55,780 bases of DNA, taken from assembly GCA_902767245.1 (NCBI GenBank), contig CACXGO010000008.1:1-55780 (forward strand). Reading direction: 5' to 3'. The DNA is from an uncultured Erysipelotrichaceae bacterium. GTDB lineage: Bacteria; Bacillota_I; Bacilli_A; RF39; UBA660. Shown here piece by piece: positions 37,301-43,058 of the stretch. Within the stretch, counting starts at the first letter, position 1. Each line of letters starts with the position of its first letter. The notes below the pieces were generated by a model. The model searched no databases, was not told the origin of the DNA, and saw only the letters and a program-made list of their open reading frames with translations. Made by a program: the position numbers and the translations under genes.

Positions 37301-37712
37301 CTTGGCTACCGGCACATGTTTCAGTGTGTAATTTATTTTGATCTGTAACTTTTTTACATACAATTTTCTGCCAATGTGCATAAAGATCAATTGGTCCTGT
37401 AATTGCATCACCAGAATAAGCTCTGTTTCCGTTAGAATCATACCAGCCGAGGAAATTATAACCTGTTCTTGTTGGTGATGTTACATTCCCAAGTATTTGA
37501 TTATAAGTTCTATATTCAGTCGTAGTATTATTAGTTCCATCATTTGCATGTAATGTAACCGCAATACTAGCAGATGGATCTAATACTGTTAAAGTAATTG
37601 GCGCATTTAAAGCTTGTTTATAAATTGCGAATGTAGAATCAGTTTTCACTAAAAAAAGATGTAAAAACAAAACTAAAATTAAAAATAATAATTTTAATTT
37701 CCCATTTTTCAT
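31305..37712 (-). CDS. Giant secreted InlB-repeat/beta-helix protein with C-terminal tyrosine phosphatase
   Basis: A 2135-residue protein. It has an N-terminal signal segment ending STFAIYKQ, the pattern shared with SipW substrates. Domains in order: InlB/Listeria-Bacteroides repeat (about 50-117); a Cys-containing module of about 250 residues (CDVNNDGTYDPQD; RPVIEIPISAFEG); two InlB repeats (about 370-520); a beta-helix-like ISGGTL/ITGGTI repeat region (about 525-825); alternating InlB and Big_2-like domains (about 830-1380); a second beta-helix region (about 1380-1655); an eighth InlB repeat; a Cys-rich linker; and a tyrosine phosphatase (about 1891-2130). The phosphatase has NLRDLGG and HCTIGTDRTG, with Cys2041 and Arg2047. 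No LPXTG anchor was seen. It is the last gene of the SipW locus. Confidence 0.88.
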   Translation of the reverse strand: MKNGKLKLLFLILVLFLHLFLVKTDSTFAIYKQALNAPITLTVLDPSASIAVTLHANDGTNNTTTEYRTYNQILGNVTSPTRTGYNFLGWYDSNGNRAYSGDAITGPIDLYAHWQKIVCKKVTDQNKLHTETCAGSQGCTTSGTGFNKTTNNIITYGTTYGQNSPIAGDAYDCDVNNDGTYDPQDQYGKYTERFYFLKENINNNSENTATLIYYTSFDANGRIDSQHNNNIGSDGYDTALTHLPTSSTWTNPSLIGFSSNNGNITRFITLEEVETVCGAISRPFPNPPTTVVGPQYFNNCQKWFLFENSRFQSSSLGRAGIWMQIDNGQHYRIQTGSVALMSVAATSENTARPVIEIPISAFEGYVNAERYDITFETHGGTLVSGFKRYEGEAIGTIDTTTKEHYNFDGWYASYVNGEYSIPVNSSTIVTGNMTLHAKWAPKPTSTVTFNANGGTIDGESTFDVIVDTGDTIDSNDIPTAVYQDHSFDGWYTDSGLTEPFDETEPITDDITIFAAWAHATYVASVNGTPYETLAEAIDAVPVGTQSATTVTLLRNVTLSETVTIPSDKWVELVGGNRTISGSTDLIINEGKLNIVSGTITTPSLTTATQLIRNRSGATLNISGGTLTNPSSNGTNEFLVIENIGGTVNITGGTLNSYGQSAGINNKSNGILNISGGEIIAHNVTKGQAVYSESGTVTISGNAYLENVSGTGDTRAAVDNNGGTLIITGGTIVSKGWSAVIARKGGATTRIGTDDDVIDISTPVLRGQRYGLERTAATAVVQVYDGIFEAYSQTQAISTTSVTKPDGIDFKTDGTVSVEGVSYHAAYLLAPSITINFYEESGGTAIPVTVDNGTEIGSDLPTPSPKQGYYFAGWFIDGDLLQPVTSATVVTGPFTAYARWVQSVSNATMDTAMTIQINTTDTIEFEENDIESVTYSSSDTSVATVDSDGTVHAVNVGTATITITGELSGDTRTVTVTVTQIMNTVKFYDADYNPNDLEHSTLIDTVQVVSGSSIAANDMPTPTNSNYVFNTWYINGDTSTPFTTSTMVTGDINVVATWKEKVSYATVTTSPTPFKVIVGNTGQITLSPTIQGDEVEDCTFTSANTNYATVNSSGQVTGVAIGDTYITVTGSLSGATIQVPVSADVLKYTVRFKDGNTVIKTVEVESGETVDTEMPANQTKTNYIFNGWVYDNNNTLTPFTSATEVYGDLDVLVSWKETLTIATLPDDPISLLVGSNKQVVVTATGDSGLVEDYTLSSSNTNYVEVTGKTIIGVDVGSITLTLTGIESGATRTITVNVVNSYTVTFDPVNGNQETEIQVPVGSSIDDSDVILPSDPTKTNYVFDRWYLYDEANETLTSTPLDTSATVTGDMIYKAKWVSNTYVAAVYVAGQDASYYTTLQAAFNAVPTSGVATEVKLLQNIVNPSGQSKVSSGRSVILNGGNYSVTCGNSTTKQLIMNEGGTLRIISGTYSCGKSTLATLENSAGRNLYIDGGLIENTNDRAAIYNVGNVFISGGELTSVASERAVVQNASGSASTTMSGGIVKQLANSNMGAIYNKASTNSITITGGTIISQSTTSSAIENNGGPLTIGTNNGTYDVTNPVIQGDKYGINSTVSYSIYDGIIKGKTNNQAVNDFNKITGTETGSARQTGTDGDYYTLYYTLEQPAKYRINFNAGEGTVSPSYIDFDLNEAITTSDLPTPTNGIANFDGWYDSTLTTPFTTITPDTAGEMTLYAKWTTYVSSLTPVTHNILSDALSTYFSNVSSYVAADSAIAVNQDNDISNDNHSAFTSSLNTIFTNNNCSACNGANTCTSPGAGTRCDYQKEFDTGLSDNLVVYSYDNGVKGSVVTYVTSSGGVIYNMIPGKTYYWESATDNTKYGVVTATGARRTLKTDVRNLRDLGGLAVSYTDLVTGNTVNGTIDYGRLYRGAQLITSQGITDLTKLGINREIDLRSDSDNPSQYRLDDFDIGTKQSHTDIVVTNYHIHPEPTDYLPLESAEPSLNNGNSCGKTHLTEYRLLKAAIKQIMTYVVGNGVDPGDNIFFHCTIGTDRTGTIAYFLEGLLGVSEEDRLRDYELSYFFGLTNRSRFHDYLSGSSINPRFYSMYKSYPTNADIYAWYTYERAADDDTLLTAFRNAIIH

Positions 37713-37746
37713 TTTTACACCTTCTTTCTATTTATTTTTTTTAATA

Positions 37747-38223
37747 TTATAATATCTGTTCAACAACAACACTTATATTAACTGGCTGATTATTTACAGG
37801 AGTTGCTCCTGATACAGCACTAAATGTTAATGTATGTGTCCTCGTTTTTTGGCTATCACTGTATAAAATAGTACCTACATTTGAAAATGTTATTGTATTA
37901 CTTGATTGAGTTTGAAAAGCTCCATTATCTAAAGACACTTGTACTCCTGTTGGAAGATTATTGATAACAATGCTATATTTAGCATCGACTTCTGATAAAC
38001 TTCTCACAGTCACCGAATATGTTGCATTGCTAATTTCCGGAACAACTGTTAATGCAGTACTCGCTCCAGAATCAATCAAAGTAACATTCCATTCAGCCAA
38101 AGCCAGTTCACCATAGCCTTGACTACTACTTTTAAAAATTGATAAAGTTGATGGGATTATGATTATAGCTAAAAATATAATTACTATCATTAACTTGATT
38201 AGCATTTTTTTCTCTTTTGTCAT
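37747..38223 (-). CDS. SipW-type secreted protein (TasA/camelysin-like)
   Basis: A 158-residue protein. A long hydrophobic signal (about residues 8-28) ends in STLSIFKSSSQG, like the cleavage region of SipW-dependent TasA-class proteins. The mature part is Thr/Ser/Val-rich and beta-strand-like (YSVTVRSLSEVDAKYSIVINNLPTGVQVSL). It lies between sipW and the giant gene, with 15 and 34 bases on either side, so it is probably co-transcribed. Fibre or anchor function is inferred from the family. Confidence 0.7.
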   Translation of the reverse strand: MTKEKKMLIKLMIVIIFLAIIIIPSTLSIFKSSSQGYGELALAEWNVTLIDSGASTALTVVPEISNATYSVTVRSLSEVDAKYSIVINNLPTGVQVSLDNGAFQTQSSNTITFSNVGTILYSDSQKTRTHTLTFSAVSGATPVNNQPVNISVVVEQIL

Positions 38224-38238
38224 AATCTCACATCCTTT

Positions 38239-38910
38239 CTAATTTTCTTTTTCAATTTCTTTCTTTTTCTTTTTTTTACTTTTTTCCTTTTCTGTATTTT
38301 CTTCTTCATTAAATATTTCTTGAATTGCTTTTTTTGCTTCTTCACTTATTTTTTCTTCTTTTGGTTCCACTTTTTCATTATTTTCTTCAGGTATTTCTTC
38401 CAAAATATCTATTTTTTCTTCATCTACTTGATTTTCAACTTTTTCTTCATTTACTTTCTTAGTTTCTTTTTCCTCATCATCTTTGCCAAAATAACAAGTT
38501 AGTAAATAGACACTTAAAAGCCCTCCGACCAAAATATATTTATAATTTATAATAATGTTTAAAACACCACCAACAAGGATAACTTTTCCAACTATCCTTG
38601 ATTCTTCAATGGTGCCATCCTCTGTATTATTAGCATCCCCTTTGGTTGTAATAATATTCCCATCTTTTTTTATAATTCGATGAGTTATGTAATAATTGTT
38701 CTCACCAAAAGTTACAACATCTCCAACTTTATAATCATCTTTCTTTATTATCAGAATATAATCTCCGGCATGAATATTGTCTTCCATTGATCCAGTCATT
38801 ACATTGTATATTCTTATACGATTATCAAATCTTAATATGAAATATAATGCCAAAACGATAATTATAATTGCAAAGATAACATCAAATATTTTTTTTATTA
38901 TTTTAACCAT
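38239..38910 (-). CDS. sipW: Signal peptidase I, SipW (ER) type
   Basis: Membrane signal peptidase of 223 residues. TM1 is at about residues 4-24, then MTGSMEDNIHAGDYILI with the catalytic Ser, and YYITHRII, where His replaces the Lys of bacterial-type enzymes; this Ser/His arrangement marks the ER/SipW type. A second helix (about 118-138) is followed by a long acidic/basic tail (about 140-223, EE- and KKKKKK-rich) that is expected in the cytoplasm. It overlaps the preceding gene by eight bases. In Bacillus SipW processes TasA and TapA. Here it is flanked by several substrate-like genes. Confidence 0.85.
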   Translation of the reverse strand: MVKIIKKIFDVIFAIIIIVLALYFILRFDNRIRIYNVMTGSMEDNIHAGDYILIIKKDDYKVGDVVTFGENNYYITHRIIKKDGNIITTKGDANNTEDGTIEESRIVGKVILVGGVLNIIINYKYILVGGLLSVYLLTCYFGKDDEEKETKKVNEEKVENQVDEEKIDILEEIPEENNEKVEPKEEKISEEAKKAIQEIFNEEENTEKEKSKKKKKKEIEKEN

Positions 38911-39580
38911 TTACGCTTTCTGCCTTTATTTCTATTTTTAATCCATAAGTGCCATTCATTAAACTTCCAATTTGAGTATCATTATCAGCACTAATCCATT
39001 TCCATTCTAGATAGAGAGTATCACTACCATTAGCTGGCAAATTAGTGATTTTAGTTGCTAATTCACTTGCCGAAACATAATGATCAATAATATAATTTTT
39101 GTTTTTCTTTAATTTATATTTGATGTTTGCATTATAAGGATTATCCTCAATAAAATTAAGACTATAGTTTAATTTATAATTTGTGCTATTTTTAACAACA
39201 AATTGATAAGTATTACTATCTTCAGGAGCTATGGTTCCCTCAATTCGATACATTGGGTTTTTAAATATTTTGGCTTCAGTTATGCCATCCCACTTAATTT
39301 CACCATCATACACAACAAAACTACCACTGTTACCTGGTTTTTCATTTTGACCTTGATTATTAGTTTCACCATTACCATTTGGATTATTGCATGTATTTGT
39401 TGCATCGCACTTGATTTCAATAATTTGAACATTTCCAGTTGAAACTGGCCCAAGGTTTCTATTCTTCATTAATGAACAATTATGTAAAAATAGAATAATG
39501 ATAATAATTATTAATAATATTTTTACAATCAAATCTATAATTTTTTTTTGATCTTTTTTACTGTTTTTCTTATTTTTCAC
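38903..39580 (-). CDS. Membrane-anchored camelysin/TasA-like protein
   Basis: A 225-residue protein. A basic N-terminus and a helix (about 15-33, IVKILLIIIIIILFLHNCSL) are followed by a low-complexity linker (about 60-90, Asn/Gly-rich). A beta domain follows, with IAPEDSNTYQFVVKNSTNYKLNYSL, a KLKKNKNYI segment and GTYGLKIEIKAE, the camelysin/TasA-like pattern. The start is GTG at 39580 with GGAGTGAT upstream. It directly precedes sipW. A role as minor fibre component or anchor (like TapA) is inference. Confidence 0.7.
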   Translation of the reverse strand: MKNKKNSKKDQKKIIDLIVKILLIIIIIILFLHNCSLMKNRNLGPVSTGNVQIIEIKCDATNTCNNPNGNGETNNQGQNEKPGNSGSFVVYDGEIKWDGITEAKIFKNPMYRIEGTIAPEDSNTYQFVVKNSTNYKLNYSLNFIEDNPYNANIKYKLKKNKNYIIDHYVSASELATKITNLPANGSDTLYLEWKWISADNDTQIGSLMNGTYGLKIEIKAESVNG

Positions 39581-39599
39581 AAAATATCACTCCATTATA

Positions 39600-39643
39600 C
39601 TTTCATTTAAAGCTTATAAATATTTATAAGCTTTAAATGAAAG
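39600..39643. repeat. 44-bp perfect palindrome between the TasA-like gene and the sipW operon
   Basis: CTTTCATTTAAAGCTTATAA plus two bases and the mirrored complement form a perfect 44-base inverted repeat. Beyond one mismatch the pairing continues for five more bases on each side (39594-39649). No T-run follows on the minus strand, so it is not a standard terminator. It separates a strongly translated gene from the downstream operon. Confidence 0.9.
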
Positions 39644-39665
39644 AATAATATTGCTATTATTCTTT
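39640..39665 (-). other. Second hairpin overlapping the palindrome
   Basis: Minus strand AAAGAATAAT-AGCAAT-ATTATTCTTT forms a 10-bp stem right after the TasA-like stop codon. Its distal arm shares four to ten bases with the large palindrome, so the two structures compete. It could act as terminator, attenuator or mRNA-end stabiliser. Confidence 0.6.
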
Positions 39666-39677
39666 TAGTCCTTATAA

Positions 39678-40262
39678 TTATGCATTATAAGCGTGTTGAG
39701 TAGCTGTTAAAGTTACTGGAATAGTAATATCACTTCCAGCTGCTGCTACATCAGATGCATTTTGAGTTGTGTTATTTGTTGTCCATCTAACTTCAACTGT
39801 TATAGTTGTTCCCATGTCACTTGCTGCATATGGAACATTTTTAGCAACTTCATCTCCTGATTTAAGAGCTACTGTAAGTCCTGTTGGAAGAGTTGATGAT
39901 GGAGTTCCACCATTATCTATTGTTACTGTTCCAAGTGTTGCTAATACGTCAACTGAATCTACTTGAGAACCTGTTAAATCAACTGGTATTACGATATCGC
40001 AAGCATCGCCTGGTGCGAATGTTCCTGCTTCTCCATGGTTAGTATAACCAGATGGTACAGTACAACTACTTAAATCAAATGTTAATGTTGTAGTTGCTGG
40101 ACTCGAAGTAATATCATTTTCTTGAACTTCTACATGCCATCCTGACAACTTAACAGTACCTGATGCTTCAGTTTGTGATTTATAAATTGCATATGTTGTA
40201 AAACCAACACTGATTAAAAGTAGTAAAATTGCTACTGCTAAAATCTTCTTATTTCCCTTCAT
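39678..40262 (-). CDS. TasA/camelysin-like SipW-dependent secreted protein
   Basis: A 194-residue protein with a signal segment MKGNKKILAVAILLLLISVG ending TTYAIYKSQTEASGTVKL, the SipW-substrate signature. The mature domain is Thr-rich and beta-strand-like (WHVEVQENDITSS, FDLSSCTVPSGYTNHGEAGTFAPGDACDIVIPVDL, ITIPVTLTATQ). A Cys pair could form a disulfide. The very strong AAAGGAGGTG site and extended -10 promoter suggest high expression, perhaps as major fibre subunit. It heads the SipW locus. Confidence 0.75.
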   Translation of the reverse strand: MKGNKKILAVAILLLLISVGFTTYAIYKSQTEASGTVKLSGWHVEVQENDITSSPATTTLTFDLSSCTVPSGYTNHGEAGTFAPGDACDIVIPVDLTGSQVDSVDVLATLGTVTIDNGGTPSSTLPTGLTVALKSGDEVAKNVPYAASDMGTTITVEVRWTTNNTTQNASDVAAAGSDITIPVTLTATQHAYNA

Positions 40263-40276
40263 TTTAACACCTCCTT

Positions 40277-40314
40277 TACTTTTTTACTTGTTGTAAAAAA
40301 AGTAGGTTAACCTA
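40277..40314 (-). other. Structured leader of the TasA-like gene
   Basis: Minus strand TAGGTTAACCTA (40303-40314) is a palindrome followed by CTTTTTTT. The next segment, TACTTTTTTTAC-AACAA-GTAAAAAAGTA (40277-40304), folds into a second stem directly before the AAAGGAGGTG site. The stems overlap by two bases. Attenuation or translational control is possible but speculative. Confidence 0.4.
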
Positions 40315-40346
40315 TATTTTATACCTTCCTTTACTTTACATAAAAA

Positions 40347-40355
40347 AGTATAGCA
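40347..40355 (-). promoter_or_regulatory. Extended -10 promoter of the TasA-like gene
   Basis: Minus strand TGCTATACT (TG at 40354-40355, TATACT at 40347-40352). The best -35, 17 bases upstream, is TTTAAA, which is weak. The distance to the ATG is about 85 bases. Confidence 0.55.
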
Positions 40356-40360
40356 CATTT

Positions 40361-40389
40361 TTTGACAAATTTAAAGTGTATTTGACAAA
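40361..40389. repeat. Paired TTTGACAAA sites, possible operator
   Basis: TTTGACAAA occurs at 40361-40369 and again at 40381-40389, 20 bases apart centre to centre (about two helical turns). Each is nearly self-complementary (TTTGnCAAA). They lie immediately upstream of the -10 element, across the -35 region. This spacing suits a dimeric regulator. Confidence 0.5.
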
Positions 40390-40390
40390 A

Positions 40391-40421
40391 AAACATATTT
40401 TTTTTAGTAAAAAATATGTTT
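40391..40421 (-). terminator. Terminator of the DUF4282-like gene
   Basis: Minus strand AAACATATTTTTT, five-base loop, AAAAAATATGTTT and a T-run. It lies about 60 bases after the stop codon at 40484. Confidence 0.7.
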
Positions 40422-40483
40422 TTGTTTTTATTTTAAAGTCAAACTAACAAAATAAAAAAGGAATTAATTTCCCTTCTTATTTA

Positions 40484-40873
40484 CTACTTCATTTTTTTAT
40501 TTATTTCACTGACATTATTGCAAATCTTTATGAATAAAATCATTGTTTCATAAAGAATTCTTAATGCAAGATTGCCAACTGTTATTGCTAATATAAATGA
40601 TATAAAGCTTGTTCCGATTAATGCAAATGAGCCAAGTGTTAAGAATATAGCCAATGCAATATATGTTGCTTTCAATACAAATTCAATAACTAATGTTTTG
40701 AATTGTAAAAAGTCATATAACCATCCTAAAAAGCCTTTGAACTTATGTTCATTCTTTTTGTTTAAGAAAAGAACAAAAAGGCAAACAGTTCCTGCAATTG
40801 CAACAACAGCTGAAATTATTGTCCAAATTAATGAACCAATTCCTGATGAAGCAGTAGATGTTGTATAATACAT
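40484..40873 (-). CDS. DUF4282-like membrane protein
   Basis: A 129-residue protein with about three to four hydrophobic helices (about 12-34, 60-80, 83-105). The segment FLQFKTLVIEFVLKATYIAL followed by LALRILYETMILFIKICNNVSEI resembles DUF4282-type membrane proteins. Function unknown. The ATG follows TTGGAGGG. It has its own promoter, which starts within the end of spoVIF. Confidence 0.65.
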   Translation of the reverse strand: MYYTTSTASSGIGSLIWTIISAVVAIAGTVCLFVLFLNKKNEHKFKGFLGWLYDFLQFKTLVIEFVLKATYIALAIFLTLGSFALIGTSFISFILAITVGNLALRILYETMILFIKICNNVSEINKKMK

Positions 40874-40892
40874 TAAAATCCCTCCAAATATA

Positions 40893-40920
40893 ATTATACC
40901 ATCTTAAATAATTTTATCAA
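40893..40920 (-). promoter_or_regulatory. Promoter of the DUF4282-like gene
   Basis: Minus strand TTGATA (40915-40920), 16 bases, TATAAT (40893-40898) with TG two bases upstream of the -10. It crosses the spoVIF stop codon. Confidence 0.65.
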
Positions 40921-41143
40921 TATTTTTTGGAACTTTATCATTTATAACAGCTGAAACTATTTTATCTTCTTTTTCTTTGGATACATCTCTACCTGTAATC
41001 GAACTTAATTCTCTTATGATTTCTCTTAAAGTATTTTCATTTTTCATGTCATTTTTTTGAATCTTTTCAGCTAAAGATAAAATAGTATCTTTTGAAACGT
41101 TGGTTTTTTTCTCAACTCTTTTAAAAAAACTATCACTAAACAT
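40904..41143 (-). CDS. spoVIF: Stage VI sporulation protein F (SpoVIF family)
   Basis: A 79-residue protein: MFSDSFFKRVEKKTNVSKDTILSLAEKIQ, then NTLREIIRELSSITGRDVSKEKEDKI, matching the small SpoVIF/YjcC family. In B. subtilis this protein is sigma-K-controlled and needed for coat assembly through GerE. ATG follows TAGGAGGT. A CATACAATA element upstream fits a mother-cell promoter. Confidence 0.85.
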   Translation of the reverse strand: MFSDSFFKRVEKKTNVSKDTILSLAEKIQKNDMKNENTLREIIRELSSITGRDVSKEKEDKIVSAVINDKVPKNIDKII

Positions 41144-41160
41144 AGGATTACCTCCTAAAG

Positions 41161-41169
41161 TATTGTATG
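41161..41169 (-). promoter_or_regulatory. Candidate sigma-K/sigma-E -10 of spoVIF
   Basis: Minus strand CATACAATA is a perfect match to the sigma-K -10 (CATANNNTA) and to the sigma-E -10 (CATACAAT). The -35 is only partial (TC, 16 bases upstream, where sigma-K uses AC). It lies about 18 bases before the ATG. Confidence 0.55.
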
Positions 41170-41190
41170 ATTTTCATAATTTTTGGACAT

Positions 41191-41218
41191 AAAAAAAGAT
41201 ATAATTTCTTATATCTTT
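41191..41218 (-). terminator. Terminator of the engB-der operon
   Basis: Minus strand AAAGATATAA-GAAA-TTATATCTTT followed by T4. The stem overlaps the der stop codon. Confidence 0.85.
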
Positions 41219-42525
41219 TCTTCACCTTTATTTTTAAATCTAATTACAATTGGAGTTCCTTCTAAGTCAAAATTTTCACGAATCTTATTTTCTAAATAAC
41301 GTTCATAAGAAAAGTGAACTAGACCTTTACTATTAACTTTGATGTTAAAAGTTGGTGGGCATGTTGAAACTTGTTCAGTTGCATAAATCTTTAATCTTTT
41401 ACCTTTATAACTTGGTGGCAAATTCAATGCATATGCTTCTTTAATACAATCATCAATTAAATCATTATCAATAACCTTTTTATGATTTTCGGCAACTTTC
41501 AGAATTTCTGGCATCAATGTATGAATTCTTTTTTTAGTTAATGCTGACAAAAACACAATTGGAGCATATGTCATAAATTGAAAATTATTTCTAAGTTCTT
41601 TGGTAAATGTTTTAATATATTCCTGTTTTTCTTCTACTGTATCCCACTTATTTACTACTATAACAATTGCTTTGCCTGCTTCAATTGCATATGAAGCAAT
41701 ATGTTTATCATGTTCAATAATACCTGTTTTAGCATCGATTAAAAGTAAACAAACGTCTGATCTGTCAATTGCTTTTAAAGCTCTGAGCAAACTATATTTT
41801 TCAATTGACTCATATATTTTTCCTTTTTTACGCATGCCAGCAGTATCAATAACAACGTATTCATTACCTTCATATTTAAATACTGTATCAATTGCATCTC
41901 GAGTTGTTCCGGCAACATCACTTACAACAACACGTTCGTATCCAACGATAGCATTTACTAAACTGCTCTTCCCAACATTAGGTCGCCCAATAACTGAGAA
42001 CTTAATGCGATCATCTGGTTTTTCTTCTTCATAATCTGGAAAATCCTCCGTAATTTTATCAAGAAGTTCAGAAATTCCTGTTTTTTGTTCACCACTAATA
42101 CTTAAATAATTATCTAAACCTAATTCATAAAAATCATATAAATGTTCTTTTGAGTCTTTACTATCAACTTTATTAATAGCAACAATTACCTTTTTATTTG
42201 ATTTTAAAATGATATCTCTTGTTGCATAATCATTAGTATCGAGTCCGATTTTAGCATCAACTACAAAAATGATAACATCAGCTTCTTTAATTGCAATTTC
42301 AGCTTGCATCTTAATATTATCATTAACTTCATTAGCTGTAATATCAATACCCCCAGTATCAATAAGCATAAATTTTTTGTTTTTATAGTTGACATCACCA
42401 TAAATACGATCTCTAGTTACTCCTGGTGTATCTTCAATAATTGATACTCTTTTACCTACTAAAGCATTAAACAGTGTTGATTTGCCTACATTTGGTTTAC
42501 CAACTAATGCAACAACTGGTTTCAT
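41209..42525 (-). CDS. der: Ribosome-assembly GTPase Der (EngA)
   Basis: Double GTPase needed for 50S maturation, 438 residues. The two G-domains have GKPNVGKSTLFNALVG (residues 8-23) and GRPNVGKSSLVNAIVG (about 180-195), each followed by its DTPGVTRD/DVAGTTRD switch and NKxD motif (NKVDSKD; NKWDTVEE). The C-terminal KH-like domain holds PPSYKGKRLKIYATEQVS. It starts four bases after the upstream unknown gene, in the engB operon. Confidence 0.97.
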   Translation of the reverse strand: MKPVVALVGKPNVGKSTLFNALVGKRVSIIEDTPGVTRDRIYGDVNYKNKKFMLIDTGGIDITANEVNDNIKMQAEIAIKEADVIIFVVDAKIGLDTNDYATRDIILKSNKKVIVAINKVDSKDSKEHLYDFYELGLDNYLSISGEQKTGISELLDKITEDFPDYEEEKPDDRIKFSVIGRPNVGKSSLVNAIVGYERVVVSDVAGTTRDAIDTVFKYEGNEYVVIDTAGMRKKGKIYESIEKYSLLRALKAIDRSDVCLLLIDAKTGIIEHDKHIASYAIEAGKAIVIVVNKWDTVEEKQEYIKTFTKELRNNFQFMTYAPIVFLSALTKKRIHTLMPEILKVAENHKKVIDNDLIDDCIKEAYALNLPPSYKGKRLKIYATEQVSTCPPTFNIKVNSKGLVHFSYERYLENKIRENFDLEGTPIVIRFKNKGEEKI

Positions 42526-42529
42526 ATTA

Positions 42530-43015
42530 TCACCTCAAATCTATTAATTCTCCTTCAATTTTTATTTCATTTGTATTTTCATAAGTAATCTCACTATTTT
42601 CAATCAAATTACCTAATAATATAAAATTTATTTCTTCATTTAGTTCTAAATATAGTTCATTATTATATAAATAAACATTTGATTTTTCAAGAATTCTTTT
42701 ATCAATTTCAAAAATATCATCTAATTTATAAAAAACTTGATTCTCAGATATTATGATTTTCATTTCTACTTGTTTTTCATAATAACTTAAATACTCAAGT
42801 TCTTCTTTTTCTAACTTTATTATAACACCATAATAATTATCTGAATAAATAGTAACATTATAATTACCATATATTTCAATATTATATTTTTCTTTTATTT
42901 TTAAAAATATTTTTCTTAAAACATCTGAAAGTATACTTTCTTCTAAAGATGGAATTACTTTTTTATCAATAATAAATAAAACAAAATTATTTTCGTCAAC
43001 TATTCTTATATTCAT
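42530..43015 (-). CDS. Hypothetical protein between engB and der
   Basis: A 161-residue acidic protein with no recognised motif, no signal and no helix likely to span the membrane. It begins MNIRIVDENNFVLFIIDKK and ends IKIEGELIDLR. It sits between engB and der, in one operon, so it may be linked to ribosome assembly; that is inference from position only. Its start codon lies inside a 14-bp hairpin, with AGGTGG in the loop. Confidence 0.7.
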   Translation of the reverse strand: MNIRIVDENNFVLFIIDKKVIPSLEESILSDVLRKIFLKIKEKYNIEIYGNYNVTIYSDNYYGVIIKLEKEELEYLSYYEKQVEMKIIISENQVFYKLDDIFEIDKRILEKSNVYLYNNELYLELNEEINFILLGNLIENSEITYENTNEIKIEGELIDLR

Positions 43016-43046
43016 AAAATATCCACCTAAATTATTTTATGAATAT
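43008..43046 (-). promoter_or_regulatory. Hairpin enclosing the start codon of the engB-der unknown gene
   Basis: Minus strand ATATTCATAAAATA (43033-43046), an 11-base loop ATTTAGGTGGA, then TATTTTATGAATAT (43008-43021). The 14-bp stem is perfect. The ATG (43013-43015) lies in the 3' arm and the Shine-Dalgarno in the loop. No T-run follows, which argues against a terminator. It may control translation. Confidence 0.75.
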
Positions 43047-43058
43047 TTAATTAAAATG

